Shown: positions 10,819 to 22,569 of the stretch, in pieces | How the letters are laid out: the number at the start of each line of letters is the position of its first letter | How positions within the stretch are numbered: position 1 is the stretch's first letter | Origin: Niebla homalea | Lineage: Eukaryota; Ascomycota; Lecanoromycetes; Lecanorales; Ramalinaceae | Direction of reading: 5' to 3' | DNA: 64,000 bases | Assembly: GCA_019925105.1 (NCBI GenBank) | Contig: JAHGAU010000035.1 | Coordinates: 496,001-560,000 of the forward strand | Made by a program: the position numbers and the translations under genes | The notes under the pieces: generated by a model | Seen by the model: the letters and a program-made list of their open reading frames with translations, nothing else | Told to the model about the DNA's origin: nothing | The model's database searches: none

Positions 10819-13800
10819 TCACCGTATGAATATCGAATCGCCTTTTCCTAGCCCTTTCGTCCTATTCACATGGTCGATACCCAAAGTGTCATCTGGAAGC
10901 CGAACAATACTTGACAGAATGTCCTCTAATCAGAAGTTAGCGGCAGAAGACCCAAGGGTTAAACGCAGTAGGAAAGGGGCGGTGTGGTAAGTCCATTTAC
11001 CATCATTGAGATATATTGGCTTGGCGTACGGTGATTTCTGGACGACTGCGAATCTAATCTTTTCGAATTGCTTGCCTCTTATGCCTGTCCGTTTCGATAG
11101 TCGCTGCCTGGTGTTCTTGAAAGGTTCACCCTGCGTCTATAAGCATCATTGCAAGTTGCTCTGGACTTAGCCCTGAACACTTACCGGCTTAATTATGAAC
11201 CTGAATGGAATGCCGTGAACCTTGGCAGTCTCCTTGTCAAAATGAAAGCACTCAACTGTCAGGTCATCCTCACTTGCGTTCCGCTCTTCTTCAGGTATGA
11301 CCTCTGCTACCAGAATAGTGTAGTCGTGCACAGCACTTAGCGGTGTTGTGTCTCTGTATTCACGCCCAACTTTGCTCTTATCAATCTCATAGATGCGAAG
11401 ATGGTCACCGATCTCAGGACCGAAGTTGGCTTTTTTGATCAAGCCATCAACGAGATCTTTCACTGTACCTGCCCTGGGGGCTAAGATGTCGTAGAGATCC
11501 TCTCTGGTGTGGCCGTCTGAGAGGTAGAATACTCGGAATTGCCTTTTGGTTTCTAATTCGCTGAGGCTCATGTCGAGCACCTCGTAGAACAGGCGATCGT
11601 CGCATTGGTTGCTATTCCCATAAGTACCAAACGACGGACTTAGGATTTGATTGAGGTTTTGGCTCATGCTCCGTTTCACGGTGGCTTTGGCCTTGCCAGT
11701 GGCCAAGTTTACGGTCCAAAATCGGAGGTGGGTCGGATCAACTTTGAGGTGCTCTCCCACCTTAGCGGAGAATTGCTCGTATGACATCTTCCTGCTGAGG
11801 TCAAGTTTGAATGTATACTCTTCTCCATCCCCAGCAGCTTTGGGCAGGAAAGTGACCTGTTTCCTATTCAACAGGTAATCGTAGAATTCCCTGGCATCAG
11901 TGTAACCCCCAGTCGATGCAATCGATGATACAGTCTTTTCTGGCAGCTGTTTCTGGAAGCACACAATGTCGCCATCCACGATTTCTGCGTGGGCTAGCGT
12001 CGATTTGGGCTTCATTGGCTCAATCATGGAGCTTTTGATTTCTTCGTACAATAGTAGTGATGGTGGTGACGGCGTCCCATTTGTCATCCCGTTCGCAAGA
12101 CCTGCAGCGCCAGGTGTCCATCGCATCATTTGCAATATTAAGGGGACCATGTCGGCGACTTTCGCATTCTTTTTCAGGTAGACGTGACCGACGCCCAGTA
12201 GACTCTGTTGTTCAGCATCGAAGTGCTTTAAGAAGATGAGTGTTGGTGGATCCATTTTGTTAACAGCTTGAACGTCCGGCCAGACGGGTTTTCCATTCTC
12301 AACATTTTGCGCTTGCTCTGCCCATAGACGGAAGTTTCGATCCTTTGCGCCATGCCTCATATACGCAGCTTCAATTGTCATGTCTGGATTTCCTAAGGGC
12401 TGGTCGGGTCGCACTGTCTTATTCTGTCTATTCACCATCACCCAGAGTCGGAGAAGTTCGGGTGATATCTCTTGACTATGCGCTACAGAAGCAGCCAGCT
12501 CTGAGACTGTTGACGTTCGGAGAACGCGATGCATCTGCGGCTTAGATGGAGTGTCATTATCAGGGTCCCAGCTTGTAAGATCGAAGCCCAGGTGACCCTT
12601 GAAGTTGGCCTCCGTGACGACGTAGACGGACAAATAAAGATGTTGTTCCTCCCGTTCCTTTTTCCGTCGCTCTAGTACCGCTCGCTCTTCCTTGAGTTGC
12701 TGAGCTAATGCAAAAATCAGTCAGGGTTGATCACAGTTGATGGGGAGACTGACCTAGATGTGGCGGTGAATCGGCTTCCTGGACATCATGGAGGATGGCC
12801 TTCATTCGGCTTTGACGAACATAGACAAGCATATACGCACTCATTGACCTTTTCGTGGATAACGTCCGAGTATACGGGTTTCGCACCGGTACGCCATTGG
12901 CTTTGTTGCCATAATCGCCGCCAAAGTTCTCTTCCAGAGCTTCCTTCAGCGTTGCCCTTGTGACTCTGTCGTCGTCAAATTTGTAGAAATGGCCTTCCGC
13001 CGTCGGCCTCAGAAAGGCGTAGTAGTGACCGGCATTGAAGTCTCCACTGTGGACCAGGACGCTATGCAGGTTGTATATGTATGGTTCCGACTTGTCGGCG
13101 GTATCTGATAAATAGGGTGCTGCGTCAAAGACTTCTGGGAACTCATATCGATCGTTGACTTTCATCATTGCATCGCGATTGAGATCGTACTCGAACCTTT
13201 TCAACTGCAGGTGCAATACCTGGGGGAAGCTCTCGAAGATAACCCCTTTCTTCGCGTCTTGAAGGCCGAAACCTTCTGCAAAATACTTATTCTCCCCATC
13301 CATCGTTTCGACCTGAACGTAATCCCTGAAGCTATCGTCCAAATTCTTGTTGCCACTCACATTGAGCTGTATATCCCAAAAGTCCTCGATCCTTGATGAT
13401 TCGTAGTCAACGTTGATGCAGGAGATGTAGGTCTTCATTTTGCCAACGAACATCTTGGCCAATGCATTCTCCGCGCCAGTCCCTTTCATGCGCTCCTCCA
13501 TACGCTCCATTAGTATCCTTGACAGTTCCTGTACATCTTGCTGTTCAAATATGTGTTTCGTCTCCCATCCAAATGATTGTGTCAATTCTTGGGTCGAGAC
13601 GGCATCCTCGTTGGTTTGCAGTAAGTAGAAAAGTCGTTGGAGAGCCCAGGCGCTTTTCGCTCGATCAGTCTCTTGCTCTGTCGGGATTTGATAGACTGCC
13701 TGAAGAAGGTCAGCACAAAGATGGGACAAGGCAATGGCATGGCTGACCTTCCGAAAAGCGTTTGTAAAGTAAAGCGATTGTAGCAGGGAGTTTAGGTAAC

Positions 13801-14816
13801 ACGTCGCGCCTTGATTCTTCAATCCCACCATACCGGTCTCTTTCTTCGAGTTGTAGCTAGACGAGTTTCAGCAGCTTTGAGGGACAGAAGAGCGAAGAGT
13901 CACATACTTTGTGAAGCTGTGCCAAAGTACACCAGTTGGATCCTTGTAGGTGCGAACGAAGGCAGTGACATTAACAGCATCATTTTCGACCATAGGCCGA
14001 CCTCTACCTTCCCATTGTGGAGCGAACAGCTTTCGCAACTCTCCAAACCTGGTAAAGCCCCAGTCGTTCTCTTCCTGGTCGAATCTATGGTTTGCGGCTG
14101 CCGGAACATCAGCTGCCCACAGTTTCACAATGGTTAATCTGATATCGTACTGTGTGTCACAAAAATAGTTGGATCATTCTTATTCCAAAGGACGAGCGTG
14201 AATTGTACACACGCCGACCAGTCCTCAGGCGGTCCGTCTCGTGTGTCCGAGTCGGGGTCCCCCTTCCCTTGCTCGAGATACAATGATGCAAAATCTGGAT
14301 TGTTGTTGCCCGTGGGGAAGAGCAAAATCCTCCTAGCACTCTATCAGCCAAGGTCTCGCCCACTGAATTTGTTCATTGGCAGGGTTCGCTACCAGGGATG
14401 ACCACCACACTCGAAGATCGGGCCCCTCTCCTTCTGGCTCAGTTGTGGGTAGTCTTGAATGGTCCAAGTCGATGTGGCTTCGTCTGCGGATTCCAGGTCG
14501 GGAAGTAGAGGTAGGTATTTTGCTTTCATGGCATCGTCTGTAGATGATTAGCTCGTGCCTGTCAAGCTTGTCAGGTTACCAGTCGCATACGATCCGTAGC
14601 CGAAAGGGGGGCATCTGGTTCTTTAGGCGGATCGTCGGGATGTATGACAGCCAGTTCAGGCTTTTCCGCAACGGTGTCAAACTCGTCGAGGAGCATCTCA
14701 GGATCTCCTCCCATCTGTTAGATAGCACGACAGGCGCAAAGGTCAGTATTCAAGACTCCGTCGCGCGCATTGCGGGCCATGTATGCAAAATGGATTTGCG
14801 ATCTTACCGGATCCAT
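10819..14816 (-). CDS. UBP15: Ubiquitin carboxyl-terminal hydrolase (Ubp15/USP7 family)
   Basis: Nine well-supported exons: 14714-14591, 14537-14393, 14332-14151, 14097-13908, 13856-13748, 13699-12754, 12704-11185, 11130-11001, 10925-10819. A likely 9-nt first exon at 14816-14808 (Met-Asp-Pro) precedes a 93-bp intron (donor GTAAGA, branch CTAAC, acceptor CAG directly before the next ATG). The product is about 1153 aa. Order: N-terminal MATH/TRAF domain (FECGGHPWRILLFP, NDWGFTRF), then the USP catalytic core with Cys ~236 in NQGATCYLN and His ~478 in NAGHYYAF, then tandem ubiquitin-like HUBL domains. This is the USP7/Ubp15 layout. The enzyme removes ubiquitin from substrates and can edit E3 partners. 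Intron 5 (13747-13700, 48 bp) is a multiple of three without a stop. The UBP15 and PDK genes diverge from a shared 0.67-kb spacer. Confidence 0.94.
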
Positions 14817-15482
14817 CCTTCAAACCGGTGAGTGGAAAGCAGCGACAGTAGCAGCAAAATGTCCACAGAAGCGTGTCATAGAAGAGAGGTGACGAATGTT
14901 TTTGAACTGAGACTTGACATCAGGTAGGTTGAAATCTTTGAATTATGAAGCCAATTTGTTGCAGTCAGATCAAAGTTCTTGATAAAGGATATGAAACTCC
15001 TCAGCACTTGATCAGGCTTTCTTATGATCCACTTTGCATTTACAGACCCAACATGCTCTTGGTCGTACTAATAAGCCCCAAGCAAAAAGGCAAGTTGGAT
15101 GCCAAGCAATGCACTGTTGTACCGACGTATGATGCAAACCCCGACTGGAAGACTTGCTTAGAAAAACTGCCGAAAATTGCCTTTTAGACTGCTTCCAGCC
15201 TGGTGCAGCCGTTTCTGGTTTTTCTGCATTATTTCTCGAGTCTCCACACTGCTCCAGTCATCGTGCAGCGTGCAGCGTGCTTTCCTCCCCCACGTTTCGC
15301 CTTTTCCGCTTTCTTCGTTAATAATATAAATGTGCGCCCGTAGTGACCACGATCGTAACAACAATGACCCGCAAAAGCTTTGTGACAGTATGACCAGCAT
15401 GCCCCCTTCAAGAATGCCAACATGACCTCGTAGCTTGTGCTCGGCGCCACTTGTACCTTGCTACCTACATGGCAGCTGTGAG
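14817..15482. other. Intergenic, divergent promoter region
   Basis: 666 bp between UBP15 and the PDK gene, both transcribed outward. No coding exon recognised. The frame of the kinase stays open upstream to 15435 but without an ATG. Confidence 0.5.
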
Positions 15483-16920
15483 ATGCGGCTTCCCAGACCC
15501 AGGGGCATAAGTCGACGCCTCTGGGTGAGAGACCGGCTTCTCACTTCGACTTGGAGCGCACATCTGTCCTCATCGGCTGCGCCATGGCGGCCCCCGACAG
15601 CATTGGATGAATGGGTACAAAGGGAGGCTAGACCCATCAGTCTCCGCCAGTTGACCTTCTTTGGTCGATCCTTGACTGAACGCCGACTTCTCGAGTCTGC
15701 CAATTATGTTCGGACTGAGTTACCAACACGTCTCGCCCACAGGCTGCGGGACATGCAGACATTGCCCTATGTCGTCGTGACAAATCCCCACATCTCTCAC
15801 GTGTATGAGCTATACTACAAGGCCTTTGATGCACTCCGCAAAGTTCGTGAGATAACGACAGTCGAGGCGAATGAGAGATACTGTGAGCTTGTGGGGAGCA
15901 CACTTCAAGAGCACTTGACCGTCATTCCTCGACTTGCCACCGGCATCTTAGAATGCCGCGAGCTCATGCGTCCAGAACAGACCGACAAGTTTATGAATAC
16001 CCTATTGAAATCTGTACGGTGGTGGCCCCATGCAGTGGATGATGGCAACTGACATGCACAGCGCATTTCTCGTCGAGTGATCGCGGAGCAGCATCTCGCC
16101 CTGACCGAGACCTTCAATTCTCCATGGCATTTTCCAAACGCTCAAGCCGACATGGACCCCAATGCCGACCTGATCGGTGAGGTATTCCTCCGCTGCAACG
16201 GTCAAGAGGTTGTCGAAGCATGCTGGGAGCGGATTGTTTCGCTTGCGCGCGACGCATATGGTTCGGACTGTGTTCTCCCTGACATCAAAATTGAAGGCCA
16301 TCTGCAAGCCACCTTCCCCTACATCCTAAGCCATTTACAGTATATAGTTGGCGAGTTGCTGCGGAATTCCGTACAAGCAATTGTCGAAGCACGCCCAACT
16401 GTCGCGCCCAAGCCACCAATCGAAGTCTTGATCTGTGAAGCCCCCCAGCATGTTATTATCCGCATCTCGGATCAAGGGGGCGGCATTCCTTCTGAGCTTG
16501 TGCCTGTACTGTGGTCCTTCAGTAAAAAGTCTCGCAGTCGGACCCAGCTGCAGAATCTCTCCAAGGTGCCCAAAATGGCCGCCACTATGCAGGAGTTAAA
16601 GCCTCCGGAGGCCCACCCTGATGGCGTGATGGCTGACCCAACCAAAGACAAGGCACCATCAGATGCCTCGTTGAACTCCCTCACCTCCAGACCTCCTAAT
16701 CTCCGACTTGGAATGGGCCTACCAATGAGCAGGATATACGCCGAGTAGGTGCCACCTTCATCTTTTCCACTCCTCCACTAACACATTGTACAGGTACTGG
16801 GCTGGGAGTCTAGAGCTACACAGCTTGGACGGCTATGGAGTAGACGCATTCTTACAGATTTCCAAGTTGGGTAACAAGAACGAGCAGCTCAGTACGCGGG
16901 CAAGTATAGATGCCATATAG
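15483..16920 (+). CDS. Mitochondrial PDK/BCKDK-family protein kinase
   Basis: Three exons: 15483-16013, 16062-16744, 16794-16920 (446 aa). Introns are 48 and 49 bp with donors GTACGG and GTAGGT. The N-terminus is Arg-rich and acid-free, as in a mitochondrial presequence. The alpha-helical N-domain (RQLTFFGRSL, TLPYVVVTNPHI) is followed by a GHKL ATPase core: N-box GELLRNSVQAI at ~275, G1 box DQGGGIP at ~315 and G2 box GMGLPMSRIYAE at ~394. These kinases phosphorylate and switch off pyruvate dehydrogenase E1-alpha (or the branched-chain ketoacid dehydrogenase). An insertion of about 55 residues rich in Ser/Pro/Lys lies between the G1 and G2 boxes, in the ATP-lid region. Fungi have several paralogues, so I do not assign PKP1 or PKP2. 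Confidence 0.92.
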
Positions 16921-17433
16921 ATTCAGCGTTGCGCTTCACAATTCCTCGTTTGATCTTGGGTCGGCCGAAGCAGCTCGTAACTGTAAGTTGTTGGGCAGCT
17001 TGGGCTTTCTTCCTCGCCAACCTGTGCGTTCATCTCGTTCGTCGAGCTGAGAGTGCACTTTACCAATTGGATGCAAAATACGATGTACATGGGTTATTGC
17101 CACCGCTACTTCTCAGTCGGACTTGCCAGCTCCTTCTTTGTTCAAGTGCGGCTCTTGAGGTCAAACAATTCCAGTCTCTTATTTGGGCAGTCACATGTTC
17201 GTGTATAAAAAGATTGACCAATTCAGGAATTATTGGAACGTGCCTGCCATCTCGCCCCAAGTTCCAGCTACAAGACTAACAGAGCTTCAAGCTTTCTGCA
17301 ATCCATCACGTATCGCTCGTATGTTTCGCATTCTTTCTCACATTGCTTGTCGAGCATTGCATTCGCAGACACGACACCAAGGCTTATTTTCGAGATCGTC
17401 ACTTGAGGTCTCAAGCAGTCAAGCTTCACGACA
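16921..17433. other. Intergenic
   Basis: 513 bp between two plus-strand genes. No coding signal beyond short open frames. Confidence 0.5.
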
Positions 17434-20400
17434 ATGGTGACCATCAGGCCACTGCCAAAACTAGAGCCGACATCTTCTCGGTATGTTGACTCGATATGGT
17501 TGGTCTGTTTCGTGTGAGATGCTACCTGCTCACCACGATCACAATATTCCAGGCCAACCAGGAAGCCCATGAGGAATGTTGCCAACCAACCACACACGTT
17601 CTCATATTCCAAAGGCTCAGAAAGTGAAGAAACTCACAACACTCCAAACATCCGTAAAATCAAGAGCGACTGGACTGTGGGCAAACAGAGCCCAAGTCCT
17701 GCCACTGCAAACAAGAAAGCCTTACGAAGGCGAGACACCCTAGCAGATTTGAGAGCAACAAGCAATGACAAAAACGACAATAGCGAACCTCGCTGGAATG
17801 GCCATCTCGGCAAGGGCAACCTGTCTGCATCCCTCTCGGTCGCAAAGTGTTCTACAAGCAATACTACATCATCAGCAAGGGTTTCGACTCGGGCTCAATC
17901 AGCAAAAGCAGAGTCTGGAGCATCCTTCCAGGGTACTCAAGCTCGTCGGATCAGGGAAGAGCCTCCCGCACGCCGGTCTGGCGATGCGCCTCGCATAAGC
18001 TATGTGAAACCGGACCGTCATCAGGTTTCTCGTTCTGACACGCCAGCTACGAGAGCTGCGTCGCTGTGTGAACCCCAGCATGTCCCAGCAATGGAATTCG
18101 GCCGTCTGTCCGAGTCGGAGGTGAAGCCTCACGACAGTGTTTCCAAGCCGCCTACAAAAGACGAGTCCGCCAAATTGAGGGCGTTTGATGAGACCTCAAG
18201 GATAGACAATTGGGACCCAGTGAAATCTCCCCGCAGCACCTGCAATAAGAATGTGGGACATGAACGCTCTTATGAGCATTCGCAGTACGCTGTCCATGAG
18301 CACATTCGAGGTTTGGATATGGGTTTGAAGACCCCTGCTGATTTCACAAAAACTTTACGGCTGTCCTACTATGCAAACCCACGACAAGTCTGGTGGCGAC
18401 CATCAGTATCTGCAGAAGTCCCACACCCTGAGCATATCGAGATCGTCACTACTTGGCTTGGACTGACGCCTTCGATAGCTACGACTTTGTTCAGCATACA
18501 CAGCACTTTCCTCGAGTGTCTTCAAAACATCCTATCACCCCAGCTTCGAAAATTGTGCAACGACGCTCGGGCTGAACAAAGAGGCAAAATTTGGGGTCTT
18601 CATGTGGCTCTATCTGCAGCCAATACGCAACGAATTCTAAGATTCAGTCCCATTGAGCTGTCTACGGCAATGATAGACCACTTAATACTGCATGGGGCTC
18701 TAGGCGACAGAGACATATCTATGCCTCATCTTGTTAATCTCTACCTTGCCACACTCAATCATGTGTACGGAGATGATGGTGAAAACGATCGAGGGGCATC
18801 GATTGCGGTGCGTGTGAAGAACGGCGAGGTCACAGCATCGCAGCACACCCATGTTGAGGCACTACCAATGCCAGATTTCCTTGTCTTCAATGAATTCAAT
18901 GCGTCGCCAAGGGAAGGTGAACAAATTGTGTTGCAGCCAAGCTATCGATGTACGTCTCCCTACAGAATGTCTGAAGCTCCAGCAACTGTCATTTACAAAG
19001 CGAGCGCTCCTTGGCTCCAATGGGATGGAGCGACCGGTTGCTTCAGAGGCGTTGTCCATGGCGTTGCCCAATATTCGCCTGGCCTCTGCGGAGGTGCATC
19101 TGAAAAGCCGCATCATAACTCTTACCCACTCAGAGTTACCATCGAGGCGACCTACATCTGCCATGGACCTGTTGCGCCTGTATGGGTTGAGCGCAGTATC
19201 CGAGCCCACATCCAATTCTATTATCGTCCGTGGCAGGCTGCTATACAATCCGGTGTCAGTCTCCATCAGCCTGACTTGTCGCAGCCTGATATCTATCTGG
19301 AGCGCATCTTGGACACCTTAGTAGTAGCAGCATCTGGGCTCGCCCATGACCAAACCGCGCAGTCTAAAGGAGGTAATCATGAACAGGAACACAGTGTCAT
19401 CCCGGTCGTGAGAGATCAGCTTCTTAGGGATACCTGCCATGATGTCTCACTTCTCGGTAAGAAGCATGGCTATCTGGAAACTAGACTTAGTGCTTTAGCG
19501 CAGGAGCACGCAGAAGCCAGAGTACGCTGCGCTGATTATTGCCGGACATTACGTGCCATGACGGCGAAGAAGCTGCAATCAGAGAATCCAAATGAGATTC
19601 TCGATGCCCCAAAGTTTACAAAAGCGCATTCCGGCATTCCATCATCGTGTCGTTCAACCAATGGCGCGTTGACAGAGAACGGTGAATGGGAGAAGGCGAA
19701 CCCAAATAGCAAGGGCGAGGACGACCCAGATACGCAGCGTCAATATCTGGTGAAACAGCGTAGTGAGATCATGGGAAACAGTTCAAGACCGGCAAACCCT
19801 CGATTCATCGTTAGACACCATCGCACGCGAGGCTCGGAAGCATTCTCAACTGAGACCAGCGCTGAAGACGAGGGGAGAACCCATCAAGTCACTTGCCACA
19901 ATAGACCTGCTCTTCTGTCTGATAGTGCTTGCGAATTGAGCAGTCAGTATGAAAATGAGGATGTCCAATATAGTTCTACCGATAAGGAGAGCTATGAGGG
20001 CAACACTGCAATGGACGATTCACAATCGGATGTGGGGTGGTCAGCGTACAGCTCTTGCGATGATGTTCCGTTGCTTGGTGCAACGTCCATGACTTCCAGC
20101 AGCACGGCTGAGTACAAATCTAGGATCAACAGAGAGACTCTTTCCCATCACCGGCGGGCGGTGGAGATCGATCAACTCACAGCACTCTCCACCCCAAAGT
20201 CTCTGCAGCCCTCCAATAAATCGGCTCCGAATGATTTGAATGATAAAGAGAGGATGAGCCCGGAGGAGAAGCTTGATTTAGATCAAGCTATTAAGGACAG
20301 CATTGAAGAGCAGACTAGAAGAAAGATGGCAGAACTTGGTCTGCCAGAGCACATGGACGATATCTTTGATGATGGATCAAGCACGGATGAGAATGTAGAT

Positions 20401-20445
20401 ACGGATGCAGACGCTACAGCGACTTCAATGGACGAGGAAGCTTGA
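17434..20445 (+). CDS. Large protein of unknown function with C-terminal UIM-like motif
   Basis: Two exons: 17434-17480 and 17553-20445 (979 aa). The first encodes MVTIRPLPKLEPTSS; intron donor GTATGT, acceptor CAG. I do not recognise the family. Residues 1-250 are polar and basic (likely disordered). About 250-600 form a globular-looking region with many Trp/Tyr/His residues (VWWRPSVSAEVPHPEH, IVTTWLGLTPS, a FYYRPWQ stretch). After that come a short coiled-coil-like stretch (KKHGYLETRLSALAQEHAEA), then a disordered acidic tail. Near residues 920-936 the sequence EEKLDLDQAIKDSIEEQ fits the ubiquitin-interacting motif pattern: acidic run, a central Ala, and Ser followed by Glu. No signal peptide or membrane span. 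UBP15 lies two genes upstream, but that proximity may be chance. Confidence 0.75.
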
Positions 20446-21079
20446 AGAGTATTGAACGCAATCGTGAGAGGAAAAAGGAACAGATGAGGGGTAGATTCTG
20501 ATGCGCACTCATTTTTAGCTGGACCAAGCAGGTCCATGGGTGAGATGACTGCTGGGACAGGACTCGAAGGGTCATGAATTATGGGAATAAGGGTTCTTTG
20601 ATTGTTTTGTACGAGTGCCTTTGTCTGTGGCAGCACATAGCATGGGAATACAATAATGAATCTGCGCACTGCACCTCACGCATGCTCTTCCTAGTCGTCA
20701 ATCCATAAGGAAGGTATGCTTGCTCTTGCAGGCGGCGCTGTTGATATGAGCGGCCAGGTCTATACGATCGCACATAACAAGTACTCATATCACAAGCCAA
20801 TGCCGGTAAGCTTCAGTCAGATTGTATTGTGACTTGTTGGTGGACCGCGAGCGTTTCAAGTTCCAAGGCGCGCTTCGAGTCATAATGGAGTGATTTTACT
20901 AGAATTTGGTAGCGAATACATGCTGTACTGGCTCTTTCAAAGGGGTAACAAAGTAATATATAAATTAATAGAAAGCTTCTGAAGTTGTTCCCAATCTGCT
21001 TAGGTTGATAGCCTGTAGTGCCTGCGCAGTCTGCTTCCCAGGATTTCTTCCGATGCGCTTGGGGTTCGTTAGCGAAACA
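20446..21079. other. Intergenic, convergent 3' ends
   Basis: 634 bp between convergent genes; an AT-rich stretch with ATATATAAATTAATAG sits at about 20955. No gene seen. Confidence 0.5.
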
Positions 21080-21589
21080 CTACAAAGTCGTCCCCGGTGG
21101 CACAGGGTAGTCAGTTGTCTGAATCGACTGCAAAAAGATGAGGCTTTTGGGAGCTCCGAATTCGCTCGGGTTGAAGCAGGAAATGTTGCTCGTCACGCGG
21201 GCAGGCATCAGGTTGTAAACATACCAACCGACGTCGGTCTGGCAGTTGGCATCCGAGAACATGCCGAGGGTCCTCATGACGTTGGATGAGTGGCGTCCCC
21301 AGTTGATGCCCATGTATTGGCCCGTCCAGCCGGAAATGTCGTAGCAATTCATGTCGAAGCCCGCGTTACCCTCCTTGGCATTCGCTTGCTCCACCATGCC
21401 AGCTTTGGGGCTTCCGGAGCAATCCTCGGTATCGAAGGAGCCTACGGCCGTTTGCAGTGCGTCATTTTCGTATATGTCGCGCTGTTGGAGAGCTTGATGA
21501 GGCGCTGCGGGCCCGATGAGCCGGTCACCGATGGATGCGCCTAGGATGAGGGGCGTTGAGAAAAAGGTGAGGAAGGTTTTGGCGAGCAT
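21080..21589 (-). CDS. Small secreted cysteine-containing protein
   Basis: Single exon, 169 aa. It begins with a classic signal peptide (basic Lys-4, then a hydrophobic core FLTFFSTPLILGAS). The mature part has four cysteines (contexts TEDCSG, DMNCYD, DANCQT, NISCFN), enough for two disulphides, plus one N-glycosylation sequon at NIS. There is no GPI or membrane segment at the C-terminus. Size, secretion and cysteine content resemble fungal small secreted proteins, some of which are effectors or wall-associated proteins. I see no family motif, so the role is unknown. The gene sits alone, with 0.6 and 1.0 kb of non-coding DNA on either side. Confidence 0.75.
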   Translation of the reverse strand: MLAKTFLTFFSTPLILGASIGDRLIGPAAPHQALQQRDIYENDALQTAVGSFDTEDCSGSPKAGMVEQANAKEGNAGFDMNCYDISGWTGQYMGINWGRHSSNVMRTLGMFSDANCQTDVGWYVYNLMPARVTSNISCFNPSEFGAPKSLIFLQSIQTTDYPVPPGTTL

Positions 21590-22569
21590 CTTTGGTGACT
21601 TGTGCGTTGGGTCTGATTGGATTGATTGATATTCTATTGGGGAACGTTTTAGGATGTATAAAGTAAGGATGTGTCCGCGACGGGGTTTGAATAGGAGAAT
21701 GTGGAATTACCCTATGGACTGACCAAGCAGATTCGTAAAAGACTTGTCAAAGGCACATTATCCGGTGTAAATTAGGAAACAAGGTTGATCAAAGGCCAAC
21801 GCTTTTGCAGCGAATAAAGCAGAGTATGGGTAAGAAAGCTCCTTTGAACGGCTTTGTACTCGTAAGACTGCACAAAGAAAAGTCATCGAACTCTTGACCC
21901 AAAACTGCCGTACTACACTGGAAACGCAATTGATGATTCTGAAAGCAAGCTCCCAGGACTGGCATGTTGTGGATTCGGCTTTTAATTTCCCCATCTGGAG
22001 TCTTTGTTGGTGAAGGCTTAAGGTGCTCGATTGAGTATTGGAAGGCTCCTAATCAACTTTTCGAGATTTCAATGCCCCGGAATCTGTTTGCCCTAATTGA
22101 ATGGCCCAATTAAGTTCTTTTGGATGTTTGCTAAGAGGTGGAAGGCTGTCATACAATCACAGGTGCAAAGCACTCCACCCAGTGCAGCCCACATGCATTT
22201 AAACCCATACGAAGCGCAGCAATACTCTGGCATACTTACCATAAGGAGATTGAGGCAATTTAAGCCGTGCAATTCTTGACATTGATGCTGAGAACATCAA
22301 GAGACAAGGAGAGCATGTACTGTTGATGCAAAGAAAAAGGCGAGGCATTTTGGGGATTTCAGAAATGCATTAGCCCCCCCGCCCGACAAGCTGCTGGAGC
22401 TCAGGAATGACGTACCACTTTACAACATAGAGTAGTGTGACGGCGCCTTGGGCGCTTCCACCAGTTCTTTATCCCAATTCTTGAAGTTTAGTGAACCCTC
22501 ACCTTCAGCCATCGCACTTGCTCATACAACGCCCTTTCAACTTTCCATCTTTGGGCGCGATCTATCAAT
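21590..22569. other. Intergenic, divergent promoters
   Basis: 980 bp separating the secreted-protein gene (minus) and the PMP3-family gene (plus). Only short unconvincing frames. A C-run (TAGCCCCCCCGCCCGAC) lies near 22372-22386. Confidence 0.5.

Noticed and set aside
11167..13831. Two separate proteins on the minus strand
   Set aside because: The two frames are neighbouring exons of a single UBP15 gene joined by a 49-bp intron with correct phase.
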